The notes under the pieces are model-generated. The model worked only from the letters and a program-made list of their open reading frames with translations. It did no database searches and was not told where the DNA came from. From contig CAMWJY010000051.1 of the NCBI GenBank assembly GCA_947174685.1, positions 1-6,586 of the forward strand: 6,586 nucleotides of DNA. Direction: 5' to 3'. Numbering within the stretch: the first letter of the stretch is position 1; each line of letters starts with the position of its first letter. This stretch comes from an uncultured Mollicutes bacterium (GTDB lineage: Bacteria; Bacillota_I; Bacilli_A; Acholeplasmatales; Anaeroplasmataceae). The position numbers were made by a program, and so were the translations under genes. This document shows positions 1 to 6,586 of this stretch, piece by piece.

Positions 1-1
1 T

Positions 2-7
2 AGGAGG
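2..7 (+). promoter_or_regulatory. Ribosome binding site deciding the TTG start of the YgbA-family gene
   Basis: A perfect AGGAGG lies nine bases before the TTG at 17. The only nearby in-frame alternative, the ATG at 59, is preceded by an A-rich run without any Shine-Dalgarno match. The site therefore favours the TTG start. Confidence 0.75.
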
Positions 8-16
8 ATTATATAT

Positions 17-418
17 TTGTATTTAATAAAATATAAGAATACAGATAATAAAAAAAATATGAGTAAAGAATTAAAAAAATGGAAAAAGGAAAAAAGGCTT
101 ATCCCTGTTATGATAAGAAAATACTGTCATGGAAAGCATAAGACGAAAAGAAGAGAACTTTGTGAAGATTGTCAAAAGCTTACAGAATATGCTTTGTTTC
201 GTTTAGAAAAGTGTCCTTTCAAAGTGAATAAGGGCTTTTGTTCGTTTTGTAAAATACATTGCTATCAACCAGAAATGAAAGAGAAGATAAAAGCTGTAAT
301 GAAGTATTCAGGACCACGAATGCTTCCAATGCATCCCATATTTTCAATTTCACATGTTATACAAATGCTTCAATATAAAAAGAAAATTAAAAAGGAGGAG
401 AATCAAAGTGATAGATAA
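17..418 (+). CDS. YgbA-family protein (nitrous oxide-stimulated promoter family), small cysteine-rich protein
   Basis: This 133-residue protein matches, by recall, the YgbA_NO family. Family-like landmarks are MIRKYC (32-37), LCEDC (48-52), EKCPF (64-68), CSFCKIHCYQP (75-85) and the motif KYSGPRM (96-102), followed by H106 and P107. Seven cysteines (37, 49, 52, 66, 75, 78, 82) together with H41, H81 and H106 look like metal or Fe-S ligands; that is inference. The enterobacterial homologue is induced by nitric oxide through NsrR and has been tied to resistance to nitrosative stress; its biochemistry is unclear. There is no signal peptide or membrane segment, so it should be cytosolic. The first 30 residues are Lys-rich, and residues 1-14 would be absent if translation began at the ATG at 59. 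Its last 11 bases overlap the downstream transporter gene, which points to translational coupling. Confidence 0.85.
   Translation: MYLIKYKNTDNKKNMSKELKKWKKEKRLIPVMIRKYCHGKHKTKRRELCEDCQKLTEYALFRLEKCPFKVNKGFCSFCKIHCYQPEMKEKIKAVMKYSGPRMLPMHPIFSISHVIQMLQYKKKIKKEENQSDR
393..398 (+). promoter_or_regulatory. Ribosome binding site deciding the GTG start of the first half-transporter
   Basis: AGGAGG, within a longer AAGGAGGAG, sits nine bases before the GTG at 408 and inside the end of the preceding reading frame. It supports the GTG over the upstream in-frame ATG at 354, which would add 18 mostly basic residues read from the end of the YgbA-family gene. Confidence 0.85.
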
Positions 419-2126
419 GGAACTATTTAAACTCATTGGCAAAAATAAAAAGTATATATTTATTGCTGTTACGTTACAAGTGATAGGACTTTTAGCAAAT
501 ATAGGGATTACAGCAAGTATTTGTTGGGCAATTTATTTGGTTATAAATAAAGCTGACCTACTCACATATTTGTATCCAGCAGTTTGTGCCTTATTTGGTA
601 TAATCTTACGTTATACGATGACAAGATTAAATGGAAACATAAAAGAAGTTCTTGGTAGAAAGGTCAAAAAAGATTTACGTGAAAGAACCTATAATAAGAT
701 TGTTAAGCTCGGAGTTAAATCTACAGATGGAATGAGTATGGCTGGTTTAACACAGGTAAGTATGGAAGGAGTAGAACAGCTAGATTTATATTATTCAAGC
801 TATTTACCTCAATTCTTTTTTGCTATGCTTGCACCTATCATTTTATTTGCTATCTGTGTTTGGATTGATTGGAGAACCGCTTTAGTTTTACTAGCTTGTG
901 TACCTTTGATTCCGGTTTCTATTATTGCAGTATCCAAATATGCTAAAAAGATATTTGCTAAATATTGGGGGAAGTACACTTCTATGGGAGATAAATTTTT
1001 GGATAGTGTACAGGGTTTAAAGGAACTAAAAATTTTCAAAGCAGATGAGGCACAGCATGACAAAATGAATGAAAGTGCAGAAGAGTTTCGCAAGATTACA
1101 ATGAAGGTTTTAGTAATGCAGCTTGCAAGTACAACAATCATGGATTTGGTTGCTTATGGTGGAGCGGGTGCAGGTATTGCTCTTGCAATTTGTGGAACAG
1201 CATTTTGGAATTTGAGTCCTGTCTATGCTTTGTTCTTAGTCCTTGTAGCAGTAGAATTCTTTTTGCCACTTCGTGCCTTTGGTTCAGCATTCCATGTTGC
1301 AATGAATGGAGCCAGTGCAGGAAAAAAGATTATAACACTTTTAAATACGCCTGACACTATCTGGGGAGAAGAAGAGGTGTCTGGCAAAACGATTGAATTA
1401 AAGCATGTTACTTTTTCCTATGATGATAAGAGAGATGTACTTAAAAACATTGACATTATTTTCCCAGAGGAGAAGATGACAGCTATAGTAGGGGAGAGTG
1501 GTTGTGGTAAGAGTACAATAGTGAATCTTTTAGTGGGAGCACTTCGACCTAAAGCTGGTTCAGTTCAAGTTGGTGATTTACCTCTTGAAACCTTATCAAG
1601 AGAAAGCTATTATTCCCATTTGGCTGTCGTAAGCTATAATACTTATATTTTTAATCAAACTGTACGAGAAAATTTCTTGCTTGCAAATCCAACTACAACA
1701 GATGAAGAAATCCTTGAGGCACTTGAAAAAGTCAACCTACTAGAATTTATTAAGGAAAATGGTGGCTTAGATAAAGTGATTACAGAGGATGCGAATAATA
1801 TCTCTGGAGGACAAAAACAACGTCTTGCGCTTGCAGTTAATCTTGTTGCTGATAAGGATATTTATATTTTTGATGAAGCCACAAGCAATATAGATGTAGA
1901 AAGTGAAACAATCATTATGCAAAACATTAAAACACTATCCAAAACCAAGAGTGTAATTGTTATATCTCATAGACTGGCTAATGTTGTTCCTGCGGATTAT
2001 ATCTATTATATGGAAGATGGAGAAATTAAGGAAAGTGGAACTCACACAGATCTAATGGGTAAGAATGGTGGCTATGCAAAGCTATTCACAACGCAAAAAC
2101 AATTAGAGGAGGGCTATACACTATGA
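408..2126 (+). CDS. ABC half-transporter, fused permease and ATPase (CydD/YbtPQ-like), first subunit
   Basis: A 572-residue protein with an N-terminal type IV ABC membrane domain and a C-terminal nucleotide-binding domain. Likely membrane helices are near 16-38, 52-68, 135-153, 157-176, 240-263 and 272-290; the stretch EFFLPLRAFG after the last helix resembles CydD-type proteins. In the ATPase domain I see the A-loop Y338, Walker A GESGCGKST (362-370), signature ISGGQ (465-469), Walker B with D489 and E490, D-loop SNID and the switch H521. The Q-loop glutamine is replaced by Tyr410 (VVSYNTYIF), which is unusual. It should pair with the next gene, whose start overlaps its stop as ATGA. Proteins of this build include exporters (CydDC and many drug pumps) and importers of ferric siderophores (YbtPQ, IrtAB). 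The ECF neighbours favour uptake of an iron ligand, but the substrate and direction are inference. The GTG start rests on its strong ribosome binding site. Confidence 0.9.
   Translation: MIDKELFKLIGKNKKYIFIAVTLQVIGLLANIGITASICWAIYLVINKADLLTYLYPAVCALFGIILRYTMTRLNGNIKEVLGRKVKKDLRERTYNKIVKLGVKSTDGMSMAGLTQVSMEGVEQLDLYYSSYLPQFFFAMLAPIILFAICVWIDWRTALVLLACVPLIPVSIIAVSKYAKKIFAKYWGKYTSMGDKFLDSVQGLKELKIFKADEAQHDKMNESAEEFRKITMKVLVMQLASTTIMDLVAYGGAGAGIALAICGTAFWNLSPVYALFLVLVAVEFFLPLRAFGSAFHVAMNGASAGKKIITLLNTPDTIWGEEEVSGKTIELKHVTFSYDDKRDVLKNIDIIFPEEKMTAIVGESGCGKSTIVNLLVGALRPKAGSVQVGDLPLETLSRESYYSHLAVVSYNTYIFNQTVRENFLLANPTTTDEEILEALEKVNLLEFIKENGGLDKVITEDANNISGGQKQRLALAVNLVADKDIYIFDEATSNIDVESETIIMQNIKTLSKTKSVIVISHRLANVVPADYIYYMEDGEIKESGTHTDLMGKNGGYAKLFTTQKQLEEGYTL
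2107..2112 (+). promoter_or_regulatory. Ribosome binding site of the second half-transporter
   Basis: AGGAGG lies inside the end of the preceding gene, ten bases before the ATG at 2123. It gives the second subunit its own strong initiation site in addition to coupling through the ATGA overlap, as expected for two subunits made in equal amounts. Confidence 0.75.
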
Positions 2127-3811
2127 AAAAACAAAAGCTTAGAAGAAGTGGTGCGAAAATCATGGCAAGCCTGATTCTTTTACTTGGAAGCCTTGCCTAT
2201 ATTATGGTATTAGCCGTTATTAATGGTAGTATCGGATTTATTTGTGCTATGAGTGTTACCATTTTTGGTGCCGTTGGTGTTGCAAAGGCACTTGGAGAGT
2301 CCATAGCTTTGTCCTATGGTTGGATTATTGGTCTTGGCGTAGGCTGTGGTGTTTTGCGTGGATTACTTCGTTATTTAGAACAGTATAGTAATCATTTTAT
2401 CGCATTCAAGCTCTTGGCAGTTTTGCGTGATAAGATCTTTGGTGCACTTCGTACCTTATGCCCAGCAAAGCTTGAAAGCAAGCAAAAGGGTAGTATTATT
2501 GCGATGATTACAAGTGATATAGAGACACTTGAGGTTTTCTATGCTCACACCATTTCCCCAATATGCATTGCTGTTTTAGTATCTACAGCAGTGTTCTTGT
2601 TTGTAGGATTCATATCTAGCTGGTATCTTGCTCTTGTGGCAGTAGTTGGATATTTTATGATAGGAATTATAGTTCCTATGATTTCTTCTAAAAGACTTAA
2701 GGAAAGTGGAGTAAGGTATCGTGCAGAGTTTGCAAGTTTCAATGCCTATTTTCTTGACAGCATTAAGGGTATAAAGGATATTGTACTTAACAATGCTGGA
2801 AGCAAACGTGAACAAGAGGTGAATCGCCGTTCAGAATTACTTCTAAAGGAAACTAAGAAAATGAAACACAACACTGCCCGTGCTGCTGCTTCTACAGAAC
2901 TTATAGTTTCTCTATTTATCATTGCCACCCTCATCTTAGGAATAGTACTCGTACATTTTGAAATGCTTTCCATTGGTAAAATGATTATAGGAGTAGTTGC
3001 AGTGTTTGGCTCTTTTGGTCCTGTGATTGCTATATCTGCATTGCCAGGTAACCTTACACAAACCTTTGCTAGTGGAGATAGAGTCTTGAATCTTCTTGCA
3101 GAAAAGCCTGTTGTAACTGAAATAAAGAATGGGAATAACATAACTTATGAAAACTTGAATGTCACGGATTTGTCTTTTTCTTATGATGGAAATATACAAG
3201 TATTAAATGATATTCAGATGCATGCTCAAAAAGGTGAGATTATTGGTATTGTGGGAAAAAGTGGCTGTGGCAAGAGTACCTTCCTAAAGCTTTTACTTCG
3301 CTTTTGGCAAAAGGATAAAGGTGAGATTTCTTATAACGGAATAGATATCGAGAATATCAATTCTTTTAGCTTATTAGACAATGTAACTATGGTTTCACAA
3401 AGTACCTATTTGTTTGATGACACAATTGAAAACAATTTACGTATTGCAAATCCGAATGCTACACCAGAAGAATTAGAGAGTGCTTGTAAGCTTGCCTCAA
3501 TTCATGACTTTATTATGAAACTACCTGATGGTTACCAATCCCAGGTTGGTGCATTAGGAGATAATCTTTCAGCTGGAGAAAAGCAGAGAATAGGACTTGC
3601 AAGAGCGTTTTTAAATGGGGCAGAGTTGATTCTTTTAGATGAACCAACAAGTAATGTAGATAGTATTAATGAAGGCATTATTTTAAAAGCATTAAAGGAA
3701 CAAAAAAGTAAAAAGAGTATCATTTTAGTTTCTCATCGTGAATCTACTATGGCACTTGCTGACCGAATTTATAAGGTTGAAAATGGTATAATGGAAGAGG
3801 TAAAAGCATAA
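2123..3811 (+). CDS. ABC half-transporter, fused permease and ATPase (CydC/YbtPQ-like), second subunit
   Basis: A 562-residue protein with the same domain order as its upstream neighbour but clearly divergent from it, so this is a heterodimer partner and not a recent duplicate. Likely helices are near 13-35, 60-82, 141-163, 165-188, 253-277 and 282-305, and the motif AHTISPI before the third helix resembles CydC-type subunits. The ATPase domain has A-loop Y354, Walker A GKSGCGKST (378-386), an intact Q-loop Q426 (MVSQSTYLF), Walker B with D506 and E507, D-loop SNVD and switch H538. Its signature motif is LSAGE (482-486) instead of LSGGQ, so Gly and Gln are both changed. It starts in a 4-base ATGA overlap and its TAA stop shares one base with the next ATG. 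By analogy with YbtPQ and IrtAB it may move a ferric metallophore or heme; CydDC-like thiol or heme export is the main alternative. Confidence 0.9.
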   Translation: MKKQKLRRSGAKIMASLILLLGSLAYIMVLAVINGSIGFICAMSVTIFGAVGVAKALGESIALSYGWIIGLGVGCGVLRGLLRYLEQYSNHFIAFKLLAVLRDKIFGALRTLCPAKLESKQKGSIIAMITSDIETLEVFYAHTISPICIAVLVSTAVFLFVGFISSWYLALVAVVGYFMIGIIVPMISSKRLKESGVRYRAEFASFNAYFLDSIKGIKDIVLNNAGSKREQEVNRRSELLLKETKKMKHNTARAAASTELIVSLFIIATLILGIVLVHFEMLSIGKMIIGVVAVFGSFGPVIAISALPGNLTQTFASGDRVLNLLAEKPVVTEIKNGNNITYENLNVTDLSFSYDGNIQVLNDIQMHAQKGEIIGIVGKSGCGKSTFLKLLLRFWQKDKGEISYNGIDIENINSFSLLDNVTMVSQSTYLFDDTIENNLRIANPNATPEELESACKLASIHDFIMKLPDGYQSQVGALGDNLSAGEKQRIGLARAFLNGAELILLDEPTSNVDSINEGIILKALKEQKSKKSIILVSHRESTMALADRIYKVENGIMEEVKA

Positions 3812-4512
3812 TGGAATCTAAGAAAGAAGAAATGATTATAAATGAGCTTGATGATAATCAAAGCAATAAAGATATATTAGAGCTTGTACAAGTTCAAGAG
3901 GAAGATATAAAAGAAAATCAAGTAGAAGAACCTGTAGATAAGGAAAATAAAATATTTAAGAAATTTATGATAAAGGATATTGTGTTCCTAGCCATCATAA
4001 CTGCTTGTACACTTATCACAGGTGCAATTATGCCACTCCTTGTGAATGTACCAGTATTTGGTATTATTCAATTAGGATTAGGAATTCAGTTTTCTTTATT
4101 TCCTGTAATAGGAATGATGAAGGTTAGAAAGCCTTTTGCCCTATTACTGCAGTCTATATTTATTTCCATATTCCTAGTGTTTATGTTTCCACCTATGGTC
4201 CTTCTTATAGGTTGTGCCCTTGTTGCAGAGGTATTAACCCTTATCATTTTCCGTGGATATAAAAGCGACTTTGCTTGTGTATTTGCAGGAACCTTATATA
4301 TGCCAATGACAATTCCACTTTTATACATGTATTATAATGTGTTTTATTCTGTAAGTGGAGAAGAAAAAGCTGCTGTCTCTATGTTTATTGGCAGTGGTAA
4401 TATTGGTATGATTATAGGAATCACCATTGCTATCCTTGCTGTATGCTTCTTAGGTTCATTTATTGGAATGATTATTGCTAGAGAGTTAAAGAAAGCAGGA
4501 AAGTTAAAATAA
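3811..4512 (+). CDS. ECF transporter S component, MptD / Trep_Strep family
   Basis: The substrate-binding membrane subunit of an ECF importer. Residues 52-233 form a hydrophobic core with about six helices (roughly 56-75, 80-101, 108-128, 129-147, 153-175 and 196-224) and end in ARELKKAGKLK, a basic tail I recall from the MptD/Trep_Strep family. I recall no firmly assigned substrate for that family. Residues 1-47 are an unusual acidic extension, with 16 Asp/Glu against 6 Lys, no hydrophobic segment and no recognisable domain; family members usually start close to the first helix. The ATG at 3811 shares one base with the upstream TAA and has GGAAGAGG ten bases ahead at 3793-3800. The T and A components follow directly, so this S subunit probably has its own dedicated energising module (group I ECF arrangement). 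The ligand, possibly a metallophore or heme, is inferred only from context. Confidence 0.82.
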   Translation: MESKKEEMIINELDDNQSNKDILELVQVQEEDIKENQVEEPVDKENKIFKKFMIKDIVFLAIITACTLITGAIMPLLVNVPVFGIIQLGLGIQFSLFPVIGMMKVRKPFALLLQSIFISIFLVFMFPPMVLLIGCALVAEVLTLIIFRGYKSDFACVFAGTLYMPMTIPLLYMYYNVFYSVSGEEKAAVSMFIGSGNIGMIIGITIAILAVCFLGSFIGMIIARELKKAGKLK

Positions 4513-5189
4513 TGTTGTTTTTTAAACCTAAGAAGAATCTATATCCATTATTTGCTATTGTATCTGCACTTCTAATAATGGTATTTGGACTTGTGATGGC
4601 AAAAACAGTAGTTTGTTCTTACTTTTTGTTAGGAGTATTTGTATGGTTATTTCTTTTTGGATGCTGGAAAGAATGCTTAAAGGTTTTACCAATGTTTCTA
4701 ATCGTGGGTGGAATTTTTACTCTTATTGCCTATTATGCATCGAATGAGAACATTGCCTCAGCACTAGCTATGACAAATCGGTTTGGTGCAGTATTTCTAG
4801 CTTTAGTCCCAGGAATGAGCATAAAGCCAGTAGCCATGACAAGAAATTTATCACAATTACATACACCACGTGCGATAACACTAGGTATGCTGATAACGAT
4901 GTCCTTTGTTCCTGTTCTAAAAGGAGAGATATCTCGTGTACATGAGGCAATGAAAACAAGAGGAGCAGGGAGTATTTTTAATCCTAAAATCTTTTATCGT
5001 GCTTTTTTGATTCCTCTTGTAACACGACTTGTTGATATATCTGACACATTAGCCCTTTCCATAGAGACTCGAGGCTTTACTCTTGGGAAATCTAAATATA
5101 CAGTTTACAAAAAGGAAATTATAAATATATTTGATATATTCTATTTACTAGGCTTTATTGCAGGTATTGTTATGGTGGTGATATTATGA
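4512..5189 (+). CDS. ECF transporter T component (EcfT/CbiQ family)
   Basis: A 225-residue integral membrane protein that should couple ATP hydrolysis in the A component to movement of the S component. Hydrophobic segments lie near 11-31, 36-51, 57-76, 90-108, 120-138 and 205-225. Between the last two are the paired short Arg-Gly motifs that mark this family: EAMKTRGA (145-152, R150) and IETRGF (184-189, R187). In characterised EcfT proteins these arginine motifs in the cytoplasmic coupling helices dock onto the two ATPase subunits. The length is at the short end for the CbiQ family, but both coupling motifs are present, so it looks intact. The ATG shares one base with the upstream stop (TAATG), with a weak AGGA ahead at 4497-4500, so translation probably depends on the S gene. 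Its TGA overlaps the ATPase start by four bases. Confidence 0.88.
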   Translation: MLFFKPKKNLYPLFAIVSALLIMVFGLVMAKTVVCSYFLLGVFVWLFLFGCWKECLKVLPMFLIVGGIFTLIAYYASNENIASALAMTNRFGAVFLALVPGMSIKPVAMTRNLSQLHTPRAITLGMLITMSFVPVLKGEISRVHEAMKTRGAGSIFNPKIFYRAFLIPLVTRLVDISDTLALSIETRGFTLGKSKYTVYKKEIINIFDIFYLLGFIAGIVMVVIL

Positions 5190-6586
5190 AGGCAATCGAA
5201 TTAAAAAGTGTTTGTTTTTCTTATGAAGGATATAATGAAGAAGTTTTAAAAAATGTAAACTTTTCTGTTAACTATGGTGAAGTGGTACTTTTATCTGGTT
5301 TTTCTGGAGAAGGAAAAAGTACTTTGCTTTCCATTATCTCAGGGATTATTCCTAATATTATTCCAGGTCATATTACAGGAGAAGTTTTAATTGATGAAAA
5401 GTCTATTGCAGGGCAAACCCTATCACAAATCTGTCCTAAGGTAGGTGTAGTACTTCAAAATGCCGATAGCCAAATTATTCATAAGATTGTTGAAGATGAG
5501 ATATCCTTTGGTTGTGAGAATTTTGCTATTCCTAAAGATAAAATTGGAGCACAAATTGATCGTGTTTGTAAGATAATGAAAATTGATAAACAAGCTCAAA
5601 CGAGAGCTTTATCTGGTGGACAGAAGCAAAGACTTATCACTGCATCCACCCTTGCAACAGGACAAAGGATTCTTATTCTAGATGAACCACTTGCCAATCT
5701 AGATATAGAAGGAGCAACAGAATTAATGACAACCCTTAGAACTCTAGCTAAGGCAGGATATGCTGTTTTAGTTGTTGAGCATAGATTAGATATGGTTATG
5801 CCTTTTGTAGATAGTGTTTGGAATATTTGTGCAGGTGTTGTAACCAAAATAGAGAATAAGAAGGAATATCTTCAATCACAGACAATAACAATAGAGGATC
5901 ATTCACAGAAGCATGAAAAAGGAAAAGTACTTTTTAATATCAGTCATATTTCTTTTAAAGCTCAGAAGAAAAAGATATTAAAAGATATAAATTTCAATAT
6001 CTTTGAAGGAGAAAGAGTATTGCTTCTTGGAGAAAACGGCTGTGGTAAAACAACACTTTTAAGATTACTTGCAAGACTATATAAGCCTGCAAGTGGGAAA
6101 ATAGAACAAATGATTCATCCAAAGCTTGGCAAGAAGAAAAGAGGGAAAAAATGGTTTAAAACGATTGGCATAGTCTATCAAAATCCAAACTATCAATTGT
6201 TTATGCCAACTGTAGAAAAGGAAATTCTTTTCAATGCTGTTTCTAAAGAATATGCAGAAGAAATGATTCACCTTTTTGGTTTAGACCATTTAAGAAAACG
6301 TCATCCTCAATCCTTATCCGAAGGACAGAAACGTAGAGTATCTATTGCAGCTGTTGCAGCTGGAAATCCTAAAGTTTTATTATTAGATGAACCAACTGTC
6401 GGACAGGACTATAAAGGTCTTTGTGAGCTTGTTAAAATTTTAGATGAACTACACGACAAAAGCAGAAATACAATGATTACAATAACTCATGATATGCGTT
6501 GTGCTGAAGCTTTATGTGATAGAGCAGTTTTAATTGCTGATGGAGTTATTCAAGAACAGGGAAGCAAAGAACTTGTACATAAATAC
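5186..6586 (+). CDS. ECF transporter A component with two fused ATPase domains (CbiO/EcfA-like), 3' end outside the window
   Basis: The frame opens at the ATG at 5186 and runs 467 codons to the window edge without a stop. Two complete ABC ATPase domains are joined head to tail. Domain 1 (about 1-225) has Walker A GFSGEGKST (38-46), Q91, LSGGQ (142-146), Walker B D166-E167 and H199. Domain 2 (about 247-467) has Walker A GENGCGKTT (282-290), Q332, LSEGQ (377-381), Walker B D401-E402 and H435. All catalytic residues are present in both, unlike the asymmetric half-transporter pair upstream. There is no membrane segment; it should sit on the cytoplasmic face bound to the T component and power S-component uptake. 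A polar linker near 223-246 separates the domains. It starts in an ATGA overlap with the T gene, with a weak GGTGG at 5174-5178. Double-domain ECF ATPases are about this long, so only a short C-terminal tail is likely missing. Confidence 0.9.
   Translation, partial: MKAIELKSVCFSYEGYNEEVLKNVNFSVNYGEVVLLSGFSGEGKSTLLSIISGIIPNIIPGHITGEVLIDEKSIAGQTLSQICPKVGVVLQNADSQIIHKIVEDEISFGCENFAIPKDKIGAQIDRVCKIMKIDKQAQTRALSGGQKQRLITASTLATGQRILILDEPLANLDIEGATELMTTLRTLAKAGYAVLVVEHRLDMVMPFVDSVWNICAGVVTKIENKKEYLQSQTITIEDHSQKHEKGKVLFNISHISFKAQKKKILKDINFNIFEGERVLLLGENGCGKTTLLRLLARLYKPASGKIEQMIHPKLGKKKRGKKWFKTIGIVYQNPNYQLFMPTVEKEILFNAVSKEYAEEMIHLFGLDHLRKRHPQSLSEGQKRRVSIAAVAAGNPKVLLLDEPTVGQDYKGLCELVKILDELHDKSRNTMITITHDMRCAEALCDRAVLIADGVIQEQGSKELVHKY

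Noticed and set aside
59..61. ATG at 59 as the start of the YgbA-family gene
   Set aside because: It is possible, since the conserved part begins after it, but the preceding bases are an A-rich run without a Shine-Dalgarno match while AGGAGG fits the TTG at 17. Kept as an alternative only.
354..407. Upstream ATG at 354 as the start of the first half-transporter, adding 18 residues
   Set aside because: The added residues come from the out-of-frame end of the YgbA-family gene. No ribosome binding site was noted for this ATG, and the GTG at 408 has a strong one at ideal spacing.
809..1141. Minus-strand open frame of 110 codons
   Set aside because: It lies wholly inside the membrane domain of the first half-transporter, shows no family resemblance and looks like an antisense shadow.
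2545..3199. Cluster of four minus-strand open frames opposite the second half-transporter
   Set aside because: They overlap each other in different frames and lie antisense to a well-supported coding region, with no recognisable domains.
3532..3723. Minus-strand open frame of 63 codons
   Set aside because: It lies antisense to the signature and Walker B region of the second half-transporter and has no independent support.
408..3811. Multidrug exporter as the primary call for the half-transporter pair
   Set aside because: The fold alone cannot exclude export, but the CydDC/YbtPQ-like motifs and the co-encoded ECF importer make a drug pump less likely. The call is left at the level of fused ABC half-transporters.
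4086..4959. Minus-strand open frames opposite the S and T component genes
   Set aside because: They are complements of hydrophobic coding sequence with no recognisable product.
5596..6271. Minus-strand open frames at 5596-5847 and 6077-6271
   Set aside because: Both lie opposite the double ATPase gene, whose plus-strand reading has every expected ABC motif.
6540..6586. Window end as the true end of the ECF ATPase gene or the site of a terminator
   Set aside because: No stop codon or hairpin followed by a T-run is present; the frame simply runs off the edge.

Overview
The window is an AT-rich stretch of a low-GC Gram-positive genome. The evidence is strong AGGAGG Shine-Dalgarno sites, TTG and GTG starts, AT-biased codons and a family set typical of Firmicutes. 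I cannot name the genus; a Clostridia or Streptococcus-like host is an inference. All genes lie on the + strand, and every junction overlaps by 1 to 11 bases. The window is therefore the inside of one tightly coupled operon, with its promoter probably left of base 1 and its terminator beyond base 6586.

Layout: (1) 17-418, a small cysteine-rich protein of the YgbA family (Pfam 'nitrous oxide-stimulated promoter'). (2) 408-2126 and 2123-3811, two full-size ABC half-transporters, each a membrane domain fused to an ATPase domain, which should form a heterodimer of the CydDC / YbtPQ / IrtAB architectural type. (3) 3811-4512, 4512-5189 and 5186 to the window edge: an S component of the MptD/Trep_Strep family, an EcfT/CbiQ-type T component and a double-domain ECF ATPase, together a dedicated ECF importer. 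The last gene has no stop inside the window but holds both ATPase domains essentially in full.

How they may work together: a YbtPQ-like fused ABC pair next to an ECF S-T-A module recalls the uptake genes of the equibactin locus of Streptococcus equi, and ECF importers have been linked to heme uptake in streptococci and lactobacilli. The best hypothesis is a two-transporter system for an iron-bearing ligand (ferric metallophore or heme), co-expressed with a nitrosative-stress-associated protein. The substrate is not shown by the sequence. The most specific observation is an ATPase asymmetry: the first half-transporter lacks the Q-loop glutamine and the second has an altered signature motif, and both changes would fall in the same composite ATP site. 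No mobile element, CRISPR array, RNA gene or non-coding stretch above 300 bases is present.
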